Assembly: GCA_964017045.1 (NCBI GenBank)
Contig: OZ024794.1
Coordinates: 26,923,427-26,987,426, forward strand
DNA: 64,000 nucleotides
From: Omphiscola glabra
Lineage: Eukaryota; Mollusca; Gastropoda; Lymnaeidae
Reading direction: 5' to 3'
Part shown: positions 9,955 to 21,490 of the stretch, in pieces
Layout of the letters: every line of letters begins with the position of its first letter
Numbering within the stretch: position 1 is the first letter of the stretch
The notes under the pieces: model-generated
Database searches by the model: none
What the model was told of the DNA's origin: nothing
Seen by the model: the letters and a program-made list of their open reading frames with translations, nothing else
Translations under genes and position numbers: made by a program

Positions 9955-10690
9955 ATTGACCTCGCTTTTGTTCGTTGCTGGCTGGGTGGCAGGCAAAATC
10001 TTCGGACGGCCATTTGACCCAAATGCACGTCAAGCTACCGAGCTGAAATTTGGCGAATATAGTTTTTGCCGATGACAACATATTCTATCAAATTTTCAGC
10101 CCCCCCCCCCCCCGAAACACCAACCAACAAAATCAGTTTTTCTTGTTCTTCAATGGCAGTGGTTCTCAACCTTTCTAATGCCGCGTCCCTTTAATACAGC
10201 TCCTCATGTTGTGGCGATCCCCAACCACACAATTATTTTCGTTGATAATTTATAACTGAAGAGTATATGTGTTTTCAGATGGTCTTATGCGACCCCTGGG
10301 AAAGGGTCGTCCGACCCCAAAAGGGGGTCGTGACCCACAGGTTGAGAGCCACTGTTCAAGGGGAACATGAAGACAAATTCCAGATCACTGCACTAAATGA
10401 CATTCTTTAAAACAAGTTCGTTTGGTGCGTAATATTTTCTTTTTGTTTTTCTGAAATAGTTGGTGAAATAAGTCTGCGGTGTAAATGCTGGCGGATTATT
10501 AGAATATTAATATAGTTCAGGGGCGTGAACAAAATGTGCGACTGCGAGCCTTGGAAAGGGGGAGGGCACTAAAATGGGATTCTTAAAAAGTGTCTTACTT
10601 ATATGCATATTTTGTCAAATCTCAGCCCCAACCGCCATTTCTCGATATTACATTCTATAAAGGATTTATAAGAACATATTTTCGTTTTAG
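9955..10690 (+). mobile_element. Dispersed family A, copy 1 (contains SPIN copy 2)
   Basis: Shares long stretches with the inverted copy at 28030-28590. These include GTTCGTTGCTGGCTGGGTGG, AAAATCTTCGGACGG, TCAAGCTACCGAGCTGAA, a C-run after AAATTTTCAGC, ACTGCACTAAATGA, AGGGGCGTGAACAAAATGTG, GACTGCGAGCCTTGG and ACCGCCATTTCTCGATATTA. Without the nested 198-bp SPIN it is about 540 bp. It has no coding capacity. The termini are uncertain and no inverted ends or target duplication were found, so the class is unknown (a non-autonomous DNA element or Helitron-like are possible). Confidence 0.75.
10157..10354 (-). mobile_element. SPIN-like hAT MITE, copy 2, nested in family A
   Basis: 198 bp from CAGTGGTTCTCAACC to GGTTGAGAGCCACTG. 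The flanking 8-mers TTCAATGG and TTCAAGGG match at seven of eight bases. The family A copy at 28030-28590 shows the unoccupied site (AAGGGGAC context on its own strand sense), which supports insertion of SPIN into a resident repeat. Confidence 0.92.
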
Positions 10691-11544
10691 TTTGTTTCTT
10701 TTTCTTTAAATTAACAACAGTTTCGGCTAGAGTCGTCCCAGAATCAACCAGTTCGTATGAACCAGACCTAAAGTTTGAGCGACCGCTGTACCTAAGGTCG
10801 CTTACCAGGCTATTTTAGCAGTGATTCTATTCTGAGGCTTCTCCCCATTTAAAGTCCACGTCGTCCAGTAGTCGGATCCAGCATCCGTACCGCTGACTGC
10901 TGTGAATCACAGACATGCTGCTCGAGTTCATTGAGAGGAAATTGGGACAGGGACGAGATGACTTATCATGGTCCTACTAATAAACAGCTTCATTGGCCGG
11001 CACGTAGCCCATCTTTTCGGACTGTCTTTTTTTTAAAAAATAATAATATTTTAGTTGTTTTTTCCGTCCCAGCTTCTAGATCTAGTCAAGAGCGCGAATC
11101 AGTAATTTGCTGTGATCTCTGCTTGCATCTATTTTTAGTTCCAAAGTAAATTTCCAGTATGTAAATATTACTCTCGGATTTTTAACTCGATAATGGGCAG
11201 GAAGATTTTTTTCACTTCCCGAACTTTGGTGACTTAAAAGTATTTTTTTTCTATTGCGCTTGAATTAATTAAAAGAACGTCGGACGTGCGTTATAATTTA
11301 TTTTTTCCAAGCTGTTTTAAAACTATGTACTTAGTTGTGTAGCCTAATCAATAGTTGTTCCAGTCCCAGTTGTTGTTTTTTCCTGACATCCGTCCGCCCC
11401 AGTGTGACGATGGGGCAGATTTTGCAGGACGTTTATTCTTTCGAGGGTTATAAAGCTGGTTCCCTACACAGAAAATCGCCCCCCCCTCTCTACTCCGCTG
11501 GATAACCCAAAGGGAACATCATATGTGGATGATACAGCTTGGCA
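10691..11544. other. No gene seen
   Basis: Mixed composition with moderately GC-rich stretches at 10730-10980 and 11340-11520. No recognisable protein or repeat family. Confidence 0.4.
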
Positions 11545-11692
11545 CCAGTGGCGTCGCAGGAGCTGCCGGAATGTTACACCGTGTCAGCGTTATCCACCTA
11601 CGGGACTCCATCTCCTGGTTTTGAATTCAGAGTTTTCCTTTTCTTAGATGAGTTGCCATCCAAGGCTAACGGGCCCCATCCACCAGAGAAGA
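11545..11692 (+). mobile_element. tRNA-derived SINE-like repeat, copy 1
   Basis: Contains GTCGCAGGAGCTGCCGGAAT, CTACGGGACTCCATCTCCTG and GGTTTTGAATTCAGAG, the last resembling a pol III B box, then TTAGATGAGTTGCCATCC. A related copy lies at 21295-21490. The A box is not clear and no poly(A) tail or duplication was identified. The SINE call is an inference from the B-box-like motif and dispersion. Confidence 0.55.
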
Positions 11693-12400
11693 TACCAGGT
11701 TACCAAGTCACATAAAACACCGCGTAAAAACCAGACCACCATATGACAGCCCCCCCCCCCCCCCAACCAAATGTTTAGCGTACCACTAGCTAATTGTATT
11801 TATAATGGTAAATTTGAGCGCCCCCACCAAATGAGCAAATAACATATATAACCTATTATTTATATGTTTATATCGTCTCATTCATTATATTATAGTTGAA
11901 TAGCTATTTATTATACAAACAACGAATAATTAATATTTTTTTTCTGTTCATGAAGAATATTTAAACAAATCTTTTTTGAAAAGTTTTTTTTATTAAAGAC
12001 GTTACGCCAAAAAAAAAAAAAGAGCAGAAAATAATATATAATTTCTTAATATGTATTACGCAAAGAAAGACTGCACAGAAGTGTAGAGGAGCACTCTGTG
12101 TAGCCAATGGATTCGAAACTGAATGTAGACGAAGCTTACTTATATTTTATAAGTTTTTGAAAATGTTTTTTTTTTTTTTAATTTTATTTTCTACTTTTCA
12201 TTATTTAAAAATTTTAATCTTTAAATAATCGGCAAAGTGAATTATTTACACTTTAGACATTCAATATTTACAAAATCCCGGTCAACGTAACTTAACGCTT
12301 TACCTAATCGTAAAACTAACAAAAATTAGTAAATCTTAGCTAGCCCACACGTCCCGTTCACGGAACCGCGAAGCAGACAGGGTCAAACATGATACTTTGA
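11693..12400. other. No gene seen
   Basis: AT-rich with a C run near 11750-11764 and poly(A)/poly(T) runs. Nothing is supported. Confidence 0.5.
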
Positions 12401-12571
12401 GCCACAGTGTCAACCCGCCTCCGTCGACCTAGGAGTAGACGCGATGCTGACACATCTCAGTTGCGGCGAAGTGATCAGAACCTTTCAGGTGACCACGTCA
12501 CGAGAAAAAGATCAATTGAGTTCCAATGTCCTGCGTGTAAACAAAAAACCTTCCATCCCCAAGAGGAAAAT
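12401..12571 (+). other. Candidate coding exon with CxxC motif
   Basis: An open frame after a stop at 12398-12400 runs to a strong donor, GTAAGT, at 12570-12575. It is basic and arginine-rich, then reads IEFQCPACKQKTFHPQEEN just before the donor. CPxCxQ-like stretches occur at the end of RING fingers (for example in TRIM proteins), but the other metal ligands are absent, so they would have to lie in another exon. A possible acceptor is the CCACAG at 12401-12406. There is no homology evidence and it may be chance. Confidence 0.25.
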
Positions 12572-13196
12572 GTAAGTAGAAGGGTAGACTTCAATAATAA
12601 AAAAATCCGAATTTCGATACATTCTGTTTAGAAAAAAACAACAAAATTTATTTTTGAGAGCTATTGCTTGTTTATCGATGCACCACATAACCCAGGGTTT
12701 TTATTGGTGGGGTGGGAAAAAGGGGTGGGGGGAGCTTGTGGCGTTATGTTTGCAAAAAGATCTGGTGATGGGATTGATTATTACACATCCTATTATTGAA
12801 ATGCTTTAACACTGAACAAATGCACGTTTTTAGTTTAGAATAATCATTTTACTGCCCCTCGCGCTATTAACGGACGCCATTAGGCAACCACTTTCTATCT
12901 CAAATTTGCTAGACAAGCATTTTCTTCCCTTTGTGTTTGTGCTCTTGCGTAGATCAGAGACATAGGCTAACGTATTCAGATACATCACATTTATTAGATA
13001 ATTTCTTCTATAAAATGTGTTTTTCAAGGACAGAATTGCCGAAGCGGGCCATATAGAAAAAGGATCGATATAAACATGTTGAACAAAATATCGTATTAAG
13101 TTTAAATCGTAAAAGCAATCATTACCGAAAACAAACAAACAAACAAACAGTAGCAGTGTTTCGGAAATAAAATCTCTGATATTTTAATTACCAAAC
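12572..13196. other. No gene seen
   Basis: A 102-codon frame on the minus strand (12830-13138) is unrecognised and close to chance length. An (AAAC)n run lies at 13131-13150. Confidence 0.4.
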
Positions 13197-13350
13197 AATG
13201 GTGCATTGTATGTTACACAAAAAAAGTGTGCACTTCAGTGATTTATTTTATGTTATAACTAATGGTGCACTGCAGTGATCAATGTTATATTAGAACCAAT
13301 GGTGCACTGCAGCGATCAATGTTATATTAGAACCAATGGTGCACTGCAGT
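13197..13350 (+). repeat. 37-bp tandem repeat, about 3-4 copies
   Basis: Unit AATGGTGCACTGCAGTGATC followed by AATGTTATATTAGAACC. The first copy is diverged and longer. Confidence 0.85.
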
Positions 13351-13564
13351 AGTTTCTTTTTAACCTTACCTCTTAACCTTATCAAACAAATTAATCAACG
13401 TAAAACAAGCTTTAATCGAAACACAATTTAATAAAAATATGAATCTGTTTCTTTGAGGAGGGAAAAAAACCAAAAACAAATAATTATTTTCTCAACTTTA
13501 CATTAGACGAATTCTTATCAAATTATGTCCAAATGAGTTAGTAGTCGAATTACTAAAGTTACTC

Positions 13565-13835
13565 GACAAAATATGCTTTCAAGAAAAGCACTTTATAAGA
13601 ATCCCAAATAGTGCTACCACCTTCCTCCCCCATAGGTACGCCACCTAACACTTTTTTTAACGCCCCTGAAACATATCAATATTCTAATGTCCCAGAGACT
13701 TTTAAACCGCATATTTATTATATCATGAATAAATTGAGATTATTTCCGCAAAGTAAAAGAAAATAAGACTCACCAAACTTTCTTGCGGTATTTTCAATAA
13801 TCTCATTTAGCGCAGTCATCGGGAATTTTATTTTG
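13565..13835 (-). mobile_element. Dispersed family A, partial copy
   Basis: In the minus sense it contains GGGGCGTTAAAAAAAGTG, a GGGAGG patch, TTTGGGATTCTTATAAAGTG and, on the plus strand, TTTAGCGCAGTCATCGGGAA, which is shared with 28326-28360. It is more diverged than the copies at 9955 and 28030. Confidence 0.6.
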
Positions 13836-15507
13836 GCGCGCTATTGAACTCACCATGACACCACACTTTCTTTCATGGAATGTAGAATTCTTATTTTGAA
13901 TCAGTATTCAAATGTTTTCCAAAACCTGGAAGCTCTTCCATTTCCTTGTTATTTTAGCGTTGCCTACTGTTTCTGATTTTACAGTTCAGTAGTCCAATTT
14001 ATAGAATAAGACAGGGTAGCCATGCAGACCTGAGCGATGACCCTAAAAGGGAGGATAAATCTCCTACCGCAAATGTACCCGTGTAAATCTTCTATCTACT
14101 TACCCTCGACGTGTCCACGGCATTTGTGGGGTTGTTGCGCAAGGTTCCCATCAGACAGCCGAGCTAAATCTGCTTAGTTTACGGGGAGCATGAAACTCTG
14201 TGGGCCGGTAAGTGATCCATCAGTGTGTATCCACAAGTTATCCACTTGCCAAACCGGATAACCTGCAGCATAATCCGGACCTGATGGGAGAAAAAGTGAC
14301 CGTCAAAATCGTTAATTTTCATTAGGGATTCAAAATGGAGTACTTGACTTTATGTTTAATAAAAATACTTAATTTTTAACGGCTTAAAATACATCCTATA
14401 AATCGATCTTGTGTTGGGATTGAAATATTTTGATTTAATTAGAACAAAGTTTGGTTGTGATTTTGTGTGTGTGTGTATGGTATCTTTTAAGAATGAAAAG
14501 AAACCTTTTGAAGTCAGAAATCATAGAAGACGTTTGGTGATAGAGAAGACCCACCCACCCATCCCCACCCACCTTCTTCACATACTCCCAATACGATGTA
14601 TCCATGAAACCATTGCTCTACATGTTGGATATATTCCAAGACCATTGTCCAATGAACCAGGAAGTTGTCATCCTTGACAACTCGGCGTCAACATTTTAAA
14701 AAAAAAATTATTTCCGGAATTACTTGAGATAAACGGACGTGTGTTAGATTAGTTAATTTTTAATTTTTGTTTCTTAAAGGTCGTGGGTGTATGGAAAATT
14801 ACACATCTCCGGAATGCAGGTCACTCCGGACGGCTGACTGAGCGCGAATCAGAATATTTTATCAATCCCAAGCGAGGAGAAGGCGCGTCTCGGTGCATTC
14901 ATTGAACGCCTTTCTGGTGACAACAGAGATATCGTTAGCTGAAAATAAATCCATGGTCACGTCGGTTTTTATCTAAATACAGTTTTAGGACCTGCAGTTG
15001 CAGATTTGAGGTCGTAAATATTCACTGTAAATTGTGGTTCATGCGTCAAGGGTACTTCCCAAACCCCAGAATTGAACTGTTGGGTCAATGTCGTAAACGA
15101 GGACCCGGGTTAAGGATTGGCAATCGTCTGCATTGGAGGAAACCAAACCCACTCCAACCACACACACATACACAAATACTACTCCTTAGTTTGCGGTCTG
15201 TTAAAGACAGCCTAGCAGCAAAGACTTTGCTGTGTTAACAGGCTGGGCTACCTGTTATTTACAACTATTTAATCTAGACACATAGCACTGAGCTTGCCGT
15301 TTTATTAATGAAAGAAGGTGTTCGCATATTAAAAAAAAATCTCTAAACGCTTTATAATTTCTATAAATATTTTTATTTATAAAAAAGAAGTAAATGGGAG
15401 GAGTCGGCGATCCACCTCGGGTGCCACTTTTTTCCTTAATATGGAGAGGGTGCCTACCGCAGAGATTTTTTCATGAAAAGACGTGAAAAGCCTAGCAGAC
15501 TATGTCT
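13836..15507. other. No gene seen
   Basis: Mostly unique-looking sequence. Frames of 68-88 codons here are of chance length and unrecognised. Confidence 0.4.
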
Positions 15508-15747
15508 GAAGTAGATTACTTGTAAACATGTCAAAGGCAGATCTCTCAGTCTGAATTAAATTACGTGTGAACATGTCAAAGGCAGATATCTCACGTCGAC
15601 GTGGATTGCGACGGAAAGACACAACTTATCAGGGCGTTACCAAACGTTCAATGAGCCAAGATGATATTGGACAGTCCTCCGGTCACATCGTGTTACCAAA
15701 CGATCAATGAGCCAAGATGATATTGGACAGTCCTCCGGTCATATCGT
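15508..15747 (+). repeat. Two adjacent local tandem duplications
   Basis: AACATGTCAAAGGCAGAT recurs twice near 15525-15590. A 56-bp unit beginning GTTACCAAACG is repeated at 15636 and 15692, with three or so mismatches. Confidence 0.85.
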
Positions 15748-16607
15748 GTCTGGCTGTAGTTGTTTTTTTTTTTTAAATTTCGCTAAATCCATTTTGAAAG
15801 CCTCGATTAATTATTTTTTTTCAAGACGTTTCTAATACATTAAGTCATGATTATGCTTAAAACACCGATTACAAAGTCACAACGCCTGTACAGTTGACTT
15901 AAATCTCCTGCTCAAAGCTATTCTCAACTGACTTAAGTCACACATTCTCAAAGTCATATCCGAAATAATCACAATTTCTTAGCTAAACAGAAAAAAAAAA
16001 CTTTTAAAAATCCAGAATAAACACAATTAACCTAATATTGGAACTATTTTCTTCCATTTTCCACATACACTCATACCATAATATTGATTCCACTGGTGCT
16101 TTCGATGTATGAATATATGACATCACCAAAACTGGACAGTATTTTAATTTCGTGATGTAAAACTGAATCATAAAATATAATATATAAATATATACAATAT
16201 ATAGATATAAGGAATAATAATATTTTTTTAGCAATATCTTCGTAGGCGTTTTCTGTTTGTTTCTGTGTTAAATAATATATAAAAATTCAACTTCCAATGT
16301 CTCTTAAACCTGGCCAGCGCCCACTTTCCGCCCACAACGTCACACGATATTGCCATATTAATGCCACACAAAAAAAAAAAAAAACAGGATTTATAAGGAT
16401 TTACGTTCACGCGTCTGACAGTAACGTAACGATTTTTTCTCTACATGTTTTCTAAACTGAACTTAGATGTTGCCATTTTCTACGTACTTCAACTTAAAGC
16501 TTATGCACAATGTACGTTTTTATTTTAAAAAATCATCAAACTGATGTTTTGTTTACTTGATACAAGTTTAAGCTTTCGTTCGTTTTTAATAAAGATTGGT
16601 TACCGGA
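15748..16607. other. No gene seen; AT-rich
   Basis: Very AT-rich, with TATATA clusters near 16178-16210. No feature is supported. Confidence 0.5.
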
Positions 16608-16672
16608 AAATTTGTTTGAAAGAAATTTCGTCGATCAATTTTCCGTCGACGAAATTTCTTTCAAACAAATTT
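16608..16672. repeat. Perfect 27-bp inverted repeat (hairpin), 11-bp loop
   Basis: Arms at 16608-16634 and 16646-16672 are perfectly complementary. The left arm starts AAATTTGTTTGAAAG and ends TTTCGTCGA. The core motif GAAAGAAATTTCGTCGA recurs at 54049-54065. It may be the end structure of a DNA element whose class is unknown. Confidence 0.9.
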
Positions 16673-16760
16673 CAGGATACGATTAAACGTTTTGAATTTG
16701 GGTAAATTCGTATAGATTGTAACGCGTTGTTTTTACCACGGCCGTCATCTTGGTTGCCCG

Positions 16761-16876
16761 AACCCTAAATCTATCCATCACCCTAACCTGAACCCTAAAT
16801 CTATCCCTCACCCTAACCTGAACCCTAAATCTATCCTTCACCCTAACCTGAACCCTAAATCTATCCCTAAACCTAA
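16761..16876 (+). repeat. 30-bp telomere-like CCCTAA repeats, about 4 copies
   Basis: The unit is AACCCTAAATCTATCC plus atcACCCTAACCTG. It carries two CCCTAA words per 30 bp, the complement of the metazoan TTAGGG. It begins about 90 bp after the hairpin. It is an interstitial, degenerate form rather than a chromosome end, and it may be part of the same element as the hairpin. Confidence 0.8.
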
Positions 16877-17546
16877 TGATGAGGTACCATCTATCTGAAT
16901 TAGCCTGAATGTGGATTAGAATAAGTTTGGCGAATTTTTAAATTGTTTAACATCATGCTCACGAAGGATGTCTTAAAATGTATTATTTCGTCCTCGTTTA
17001 TAGGCATTTAAAAATAACTAAGTTCGACAATGAATTAAAAGTATGCATTGACTGAAATCACACAAACCACACTCAGTTATTTAAACGTTTCACCTTTCAA
17101 ATCCTCAAATTCCAACATGTTGGCTCTTGCAAGGTTTGTATTTAACTATAGAATCGAGCACAAAACACTGTTGTAAAGTGTGTGGTCGGACCACGCACAC
17201 AACCACCCACGTACTGACCAGCCACAGGGAGGGTGGCGATCAGTCATTAGTGGCCACTGGCTTGAGGGTTAAACGCAAATTGCTTGTTTACGGGGCGTGG
17301 ATAACAAAATCGCATGGAACAAAGATCACGGTCCAGATGTGCGCCACGGCGAACCGGTCCCATTGAAGGGGGAGATAATTCACCAAGTTACTGCCCCTGA
17401 CGTCCCATTCTGACTCAAGCACGCACTTGACCAGACGTGCTAGAAACGGTTCTGTGACAGTATGTATAGAAGAGAGACAAGGTTAGTTAGTCCGTAGGGT
17501 AAAACAGTCGTTTTAACCTTAGTCGTTTCGCAAAAGAAAATTGTTT
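16877..17546. other. No gene seen
   Basis: Includes an imperfect palindrome around GTGTGTGGTCGGACCACGC at 17179-17201. No recognisable coding region. Confidence 0.4.
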
Positions 17547-17636
17547 TTGAGAGAGAGAGAGAGAGAGAAAGAGGCAGACAGAGGTAGAGAGAGAGAGACT
17601 CACACAGACAAAAAGAAAGACAGACAGAGAGAGTAC
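17547..17636 (+). repeat. GA-rich microsatellite
   Basis: (GA)n with AGACAG interruptions. Confidence 0.85.
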
Positions 17637-18530
17637 ACAGTGTGCAGGAAACGGTGCGATGGGGATGGTTTATTTAGGGGCGTTATTTTCGCCCAACTGC
17701 AAAGTTTTCTTTGATAAAAGCGTGGGGCCAAACAACGTATACCCCACCTGGCGGTACTTACCCTAGATATACCACTGAATGTAAACAATAAACTCTGGAA
17801 ATTTTTATTTATTTTTTTAAAAATAAAGACTGCAGTTTTTCCCACGAGAATTAGAAGAAAAAGAAAATTGGATACCTTTCCAAAAATAAGCAACTTGAAA
17901 TCTTTCTTAAAATTAACGCTTTTATATTTTTCCGAAAATAAAATCGCACAAACTGTTTTAATTAAACATTCAAAACATAACACAACCCCTCCTTAAAGAA
18001 AGACAACAACAAAAAAAAAAACTCAACGCTTTCAAAAGTTGGTTTTCATTTTCATTAATAATTTTTGTGTGGATATCTAACTCAACAAATTCATTAGGTC
18101 AAAGAAGACTTTCAAACCTTAAATTAAAATAATCTTGTTAGAATAAAAAGTTATATAAAAAATTATCATCTAATCAAGAGTTATTACGCGTGACGCGATT
18201 AGCGGAATGGGTTCACAAACTGTGAGCTAACAAAAATAATACCCGAAGGTGCCAAATAAATTTGCAACATTATAAATAGGTCATAATGTTCTAGTATATT
18301 TAGATGTAAGTAAACTTCAAAAGATTTTCTCAATGTACAATAAATGGACACAATGTGCGGGAAGCAGTGTCCAGTCTGAAAAGTAATGTCCCGTATGAGA
18401 AGTCATTTCCGGCTAGTGAGAATGTTAATGATTCATTTACCTCCTCATCTCAGTCTAATCTCATGGGCTATATTTAGCTTCCATCCGACGACGAAGAGCA
18501 AAGCCAACTCTGATTGAATCCACGACTCCA
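17637..18530. other. No gene seen
   Basis: AT-rich. A 127-codon minus-strand frame at 17600-17983 overlaps the GA repeat, has no recognisable domain and is not taken as a gene. Confidence 0.4.
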
Positions 18531-19030
18531 ACAACTCTTGCAGTTTATTCTATAGTACTGATTATCAACTTGTGCAATTTGTTCTATTGTACTGACTAAC
18601 AACTTGTGAAATTTGTTCTATTGTACTGACTAAAAAAATGTGCAGTTTGTTCTATTGTACTGACTAACAACTTGTGCAGTTTGTTCTGTTGTACTAACAA
18701 CTTGTACAATTTATTCTATTGTACTGACTAAACTTGTGCAGTTTGTTCTATTGTACTGTCTAACAACTTGTGCAATTTGTTCTATTGTACTGACTAACAG
18801 CTTGTGCAGTTTGTTCTGTTATACTGACTAACAACTTGTGTAGTTTGTTCTATTGTACTGACTAACAACTTGTGCAGTATGTTCTATTGTACTGACTAAC
18901 AACTTGTGCAGTTTGTTCTATTGTACTGACTAACAACTTGTGCAGTTTGTTCTATTGTACTGACTAAACATGTGCAGTTTGTTCTATTGCACTGACTAAA
19001 CATGTGCAGTTTGTTCTATTGTACTGACTA
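18531..19030 (+). repeat. 34-bp minisatellite, about 15 copies
   Basis: Unit AACTTGTGCAGTTTGTTC plus TATTGTACTGACTAAC. Several units carry deletions of 2-6 bases, so the period wanders. Confidence 0.95.
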
Positions 19031-19204
19031 GCACGACGAGCAGAGTAATTGATTGTTTCTGCCAAACTTCACCGTTTGTGATCTTTAAACACATTTCACC
19101 ACCACTCGCGTCAGTTTCAGTAAATGTTAATCTTTTGAAATAAGCTCTGCTCACACGGTCCAGTCTAGGGCTTTGAAATGGTGGACACTTTTCTCGTCCC
19201 TTTT

Positions 19205-19381
19205 GTTTTGGCGACAGCAAGCCGTATTGTGACTTACAAAGTTTGGCGACAGCAAGCCGTATTGTGACTTGCAATGTTTGGCGACAGCAAGCCGTATTGT
19301 GACTTACAACGTTTGGCGACAGCAAGCCGTATTGTGACTTACAATGTTTGGCGACAGCAAGCCGTATTGTGACTTGCAATG
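19205..19381 (+). repeat. 35-bp minisatellite, 5 copies
   Basis: Unit GTTTGGCGACAGCAAGCCGT plus ATTGTGACTTACAAA. The copies are almost identical, suggesting recent amplification. Confidence 0.95.
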
Positions 19382-19697
19382 CAATTTCAATAAGTTCGAA
19401 TACCAATAATAATAATAATAATAAATAAATTAAATAATGGTCCCATGCTTATCTAGAAAACTTCAGTTCTTTAAAATCTGTATCTGATCAACATCTGTGA
19501 TATTATCACAAAAGCCCTTGTTGGTGCTTGCTATAAGTCAGATTTTAATATATATGTAATAGTGTAATAGTATATGAACACTCAAGTTAACAACTAACTA
19601 TTCCCCATCATACATTCTGTTTATACCCCACGTGACCACTCACTCTAGTTATCCAGATAATATTAAAACATTTAAGCTTAGGCATTCATGAAGACAA

Positions 19698-19937
19698 GTG
19701 ACCAAGTCCAGTCAGTCAACATGACAACAAGACAGCACGATCAGGTCACCATGTCCAGTCAGTCAGCATGACAACAACACAGGACGATCAGGTCACCAAG
19801 TCCAGTCAGTCAGCATGACAACAACACAGGACGATCAGGTCACCAAGTCCAGTCAGTCAACATGACAACAACACAGGACGATCAGGTCACCAAGTCCAGT
19901 CAGTCAACATGACAACAACACAGGACGATCAGGTCAG
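19698..19937 (+). repeat. 47-bp minisatellite, about 5 copies
   Basis: Unit CAAGTCCAGTCAGTCAGCAT then GACAACAACACAGGACGATC then AGGTCAC. Near-identical copies. Confidence 0.95.
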
Positions 19938-20097
19938 TGTGGATCACGAAGCTCAGTCAGTACACATGCTAACAATACTTGCCACTCTTTCGCAATTTAA
20001 ATTAATACCCAAATAATTAAATAAATACATAATTTTAATAAATAAATATAAATAAACGGTGATCGCATTGTTTATGCATGTACAGTAGATATAACCC

Positions 20098-20150
20098 TAG
20101 TATGACTTGTCAAAGCCGTACATGGGTTGTAACGCCACAGGGATGGATAG
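20098..20150 (+). mobile_element. RTE-like LINE extreme 3' tail fragment
   Basis: AAAGCCGTACATGGGTTGTA and ACGCCACAGGGATGGAT match the ends of the LINE tails at 30720-30985 and 50480-50790. Only the last 50 or so bases remain. Confidence 0.6.
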
Positions 20151-21294
20151 ATTGACTTTCCCCATTTGAATAGATGGTCATATAAAGTAAGAAGTAAATT
20201 TGTTGTCATCGTGATGAACTTAAAGTTTTTCTAAATGTATAACAAACAGCGTCTGTTATTGGAACTGAAGACTTTCTCTTAATACGTTTTTTGTCTGCCT
20301 TCAAATTTATCTTGCATCTACCAGAGTTTCCAGTGTGGATGAACAGTACAAAATGAACAGTACAAAATTAACGGTACAAAATGAACAGAACAAAAACTTT
20401 TTACAAAATTGAAACACGTATGGGGGTGAGGCTGGAAAAAGAAAGGGGGGGGGGGCGTAATAAATCGTGCACTATTCGCTAGCGTTGGTGTCCACCCTGG
20501 GTAAAGAGATGTAAGCAATATTTTCTTTTATTGAGTCCACCCCCCTCCTGTGCTATTCTAAATTATGCTTGATCTTCTCAATCCCCAGTGGGATAACCAA
20601 CAAAGTCCTTCTCTTGCTTCACATTCATTAGTCCAGCCGGGCAAACCCGATGCCAGGCCAATTAAACCAAACTAGGTCACTAATCTGTATTTGCATTCTG
20701 CCCCCGTGTGAATGACCAGCGTGTTCCGGTTTTGTCTTAGAGAGTACTAGCGATGTTGGGGTGCACGATCTCCCACAACGGCGTTTTTTTTATATTTTTT
20801 ATTTTTTTTTAAAAGAAAATTATTTATGATCGTTAACACAGATGACCCTTAGTTGAAATGAAGGACAGCTTATATATGTACGAAATAATACAACATATAT
20901 CCGTTGTTTCAAAACTCGGAGCAATTTACTCTGTGTACAAAGCTCTCCTGTAGATTTGGGGAAAGTACCTTATGTAAAAGGTGTTTGATAATATTGAAAC
21001 TCTGTGAAACAAACTCTGTGCTACAACACATGTCCAGTAATCTGTGTTATATTGTTCATCCTTCACAAGATATACCAAGGCAATACATGACTGGAGTAGT
21101 AGCCTTGACTTGAGCTGTATTTTGTTTAAAGTGAAGGGGGGGGGAGTTGCCCCATTCGACAGGCCTCACTTAGTCGTCCCTGTATATGTATGTCATCAAG
21201 TGGCAAGATTTTGTGAAGACGACCGGGAATCGACCAGGATGCAGTAGATGACCAGCAGTATTCTGTGAGCGTGTTTCACTATGCTCCTTATGCA
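20151..21294. other. No gene seen
   Basis: Short GAACAGTACAAAAT repeats at 20339-20392 and a G run near 20447. The frames here are short and unrecognised. Confidence 0.4.
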
Positions 21295-21490
21295 TTCCAT
21301 GTCGCAGAAGTTGTCGGAATTTTCACCGTCATACCCCTTTCGGGACTGCATTTCCGGGTTTGATTCAGAGTTCGCATTCTCTTAGATCAGTTGCCTTCTA
21401 GTGGATGAGTTGCCTTCTCGTGGATGAGTTGCCTTCTCGTGGATGAGTTGCCATCCAAAGTTGGCCTGCCCCATTCACCCCTGGAGCTGA
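21295..21490 (+). mobile_element. SINE-like repeat, copy 2, with 19-bp internal array
   Basis: Related to 11545-11692 through GTCGCAGAAGTTGTCGGAAT, CGGGACTGCATTTCCGG, GTTTGATTCAGAGTT and TGAGTTGCCATCCAAAG. The phrase GATGAGTTGCCTTCTCGTG is present four times at 21385-21460, with a period of exactly 19, but once in copy 1. This shows tandem growth within the element. Confidence 0.65.

Noticed and set aside
16761..16876. A chromosome end or true telomere
   Set aside because: Only about four degenerate 30-bp units, with unique sequence continuing on both sides. Interstitial telomere-like repeat at most.
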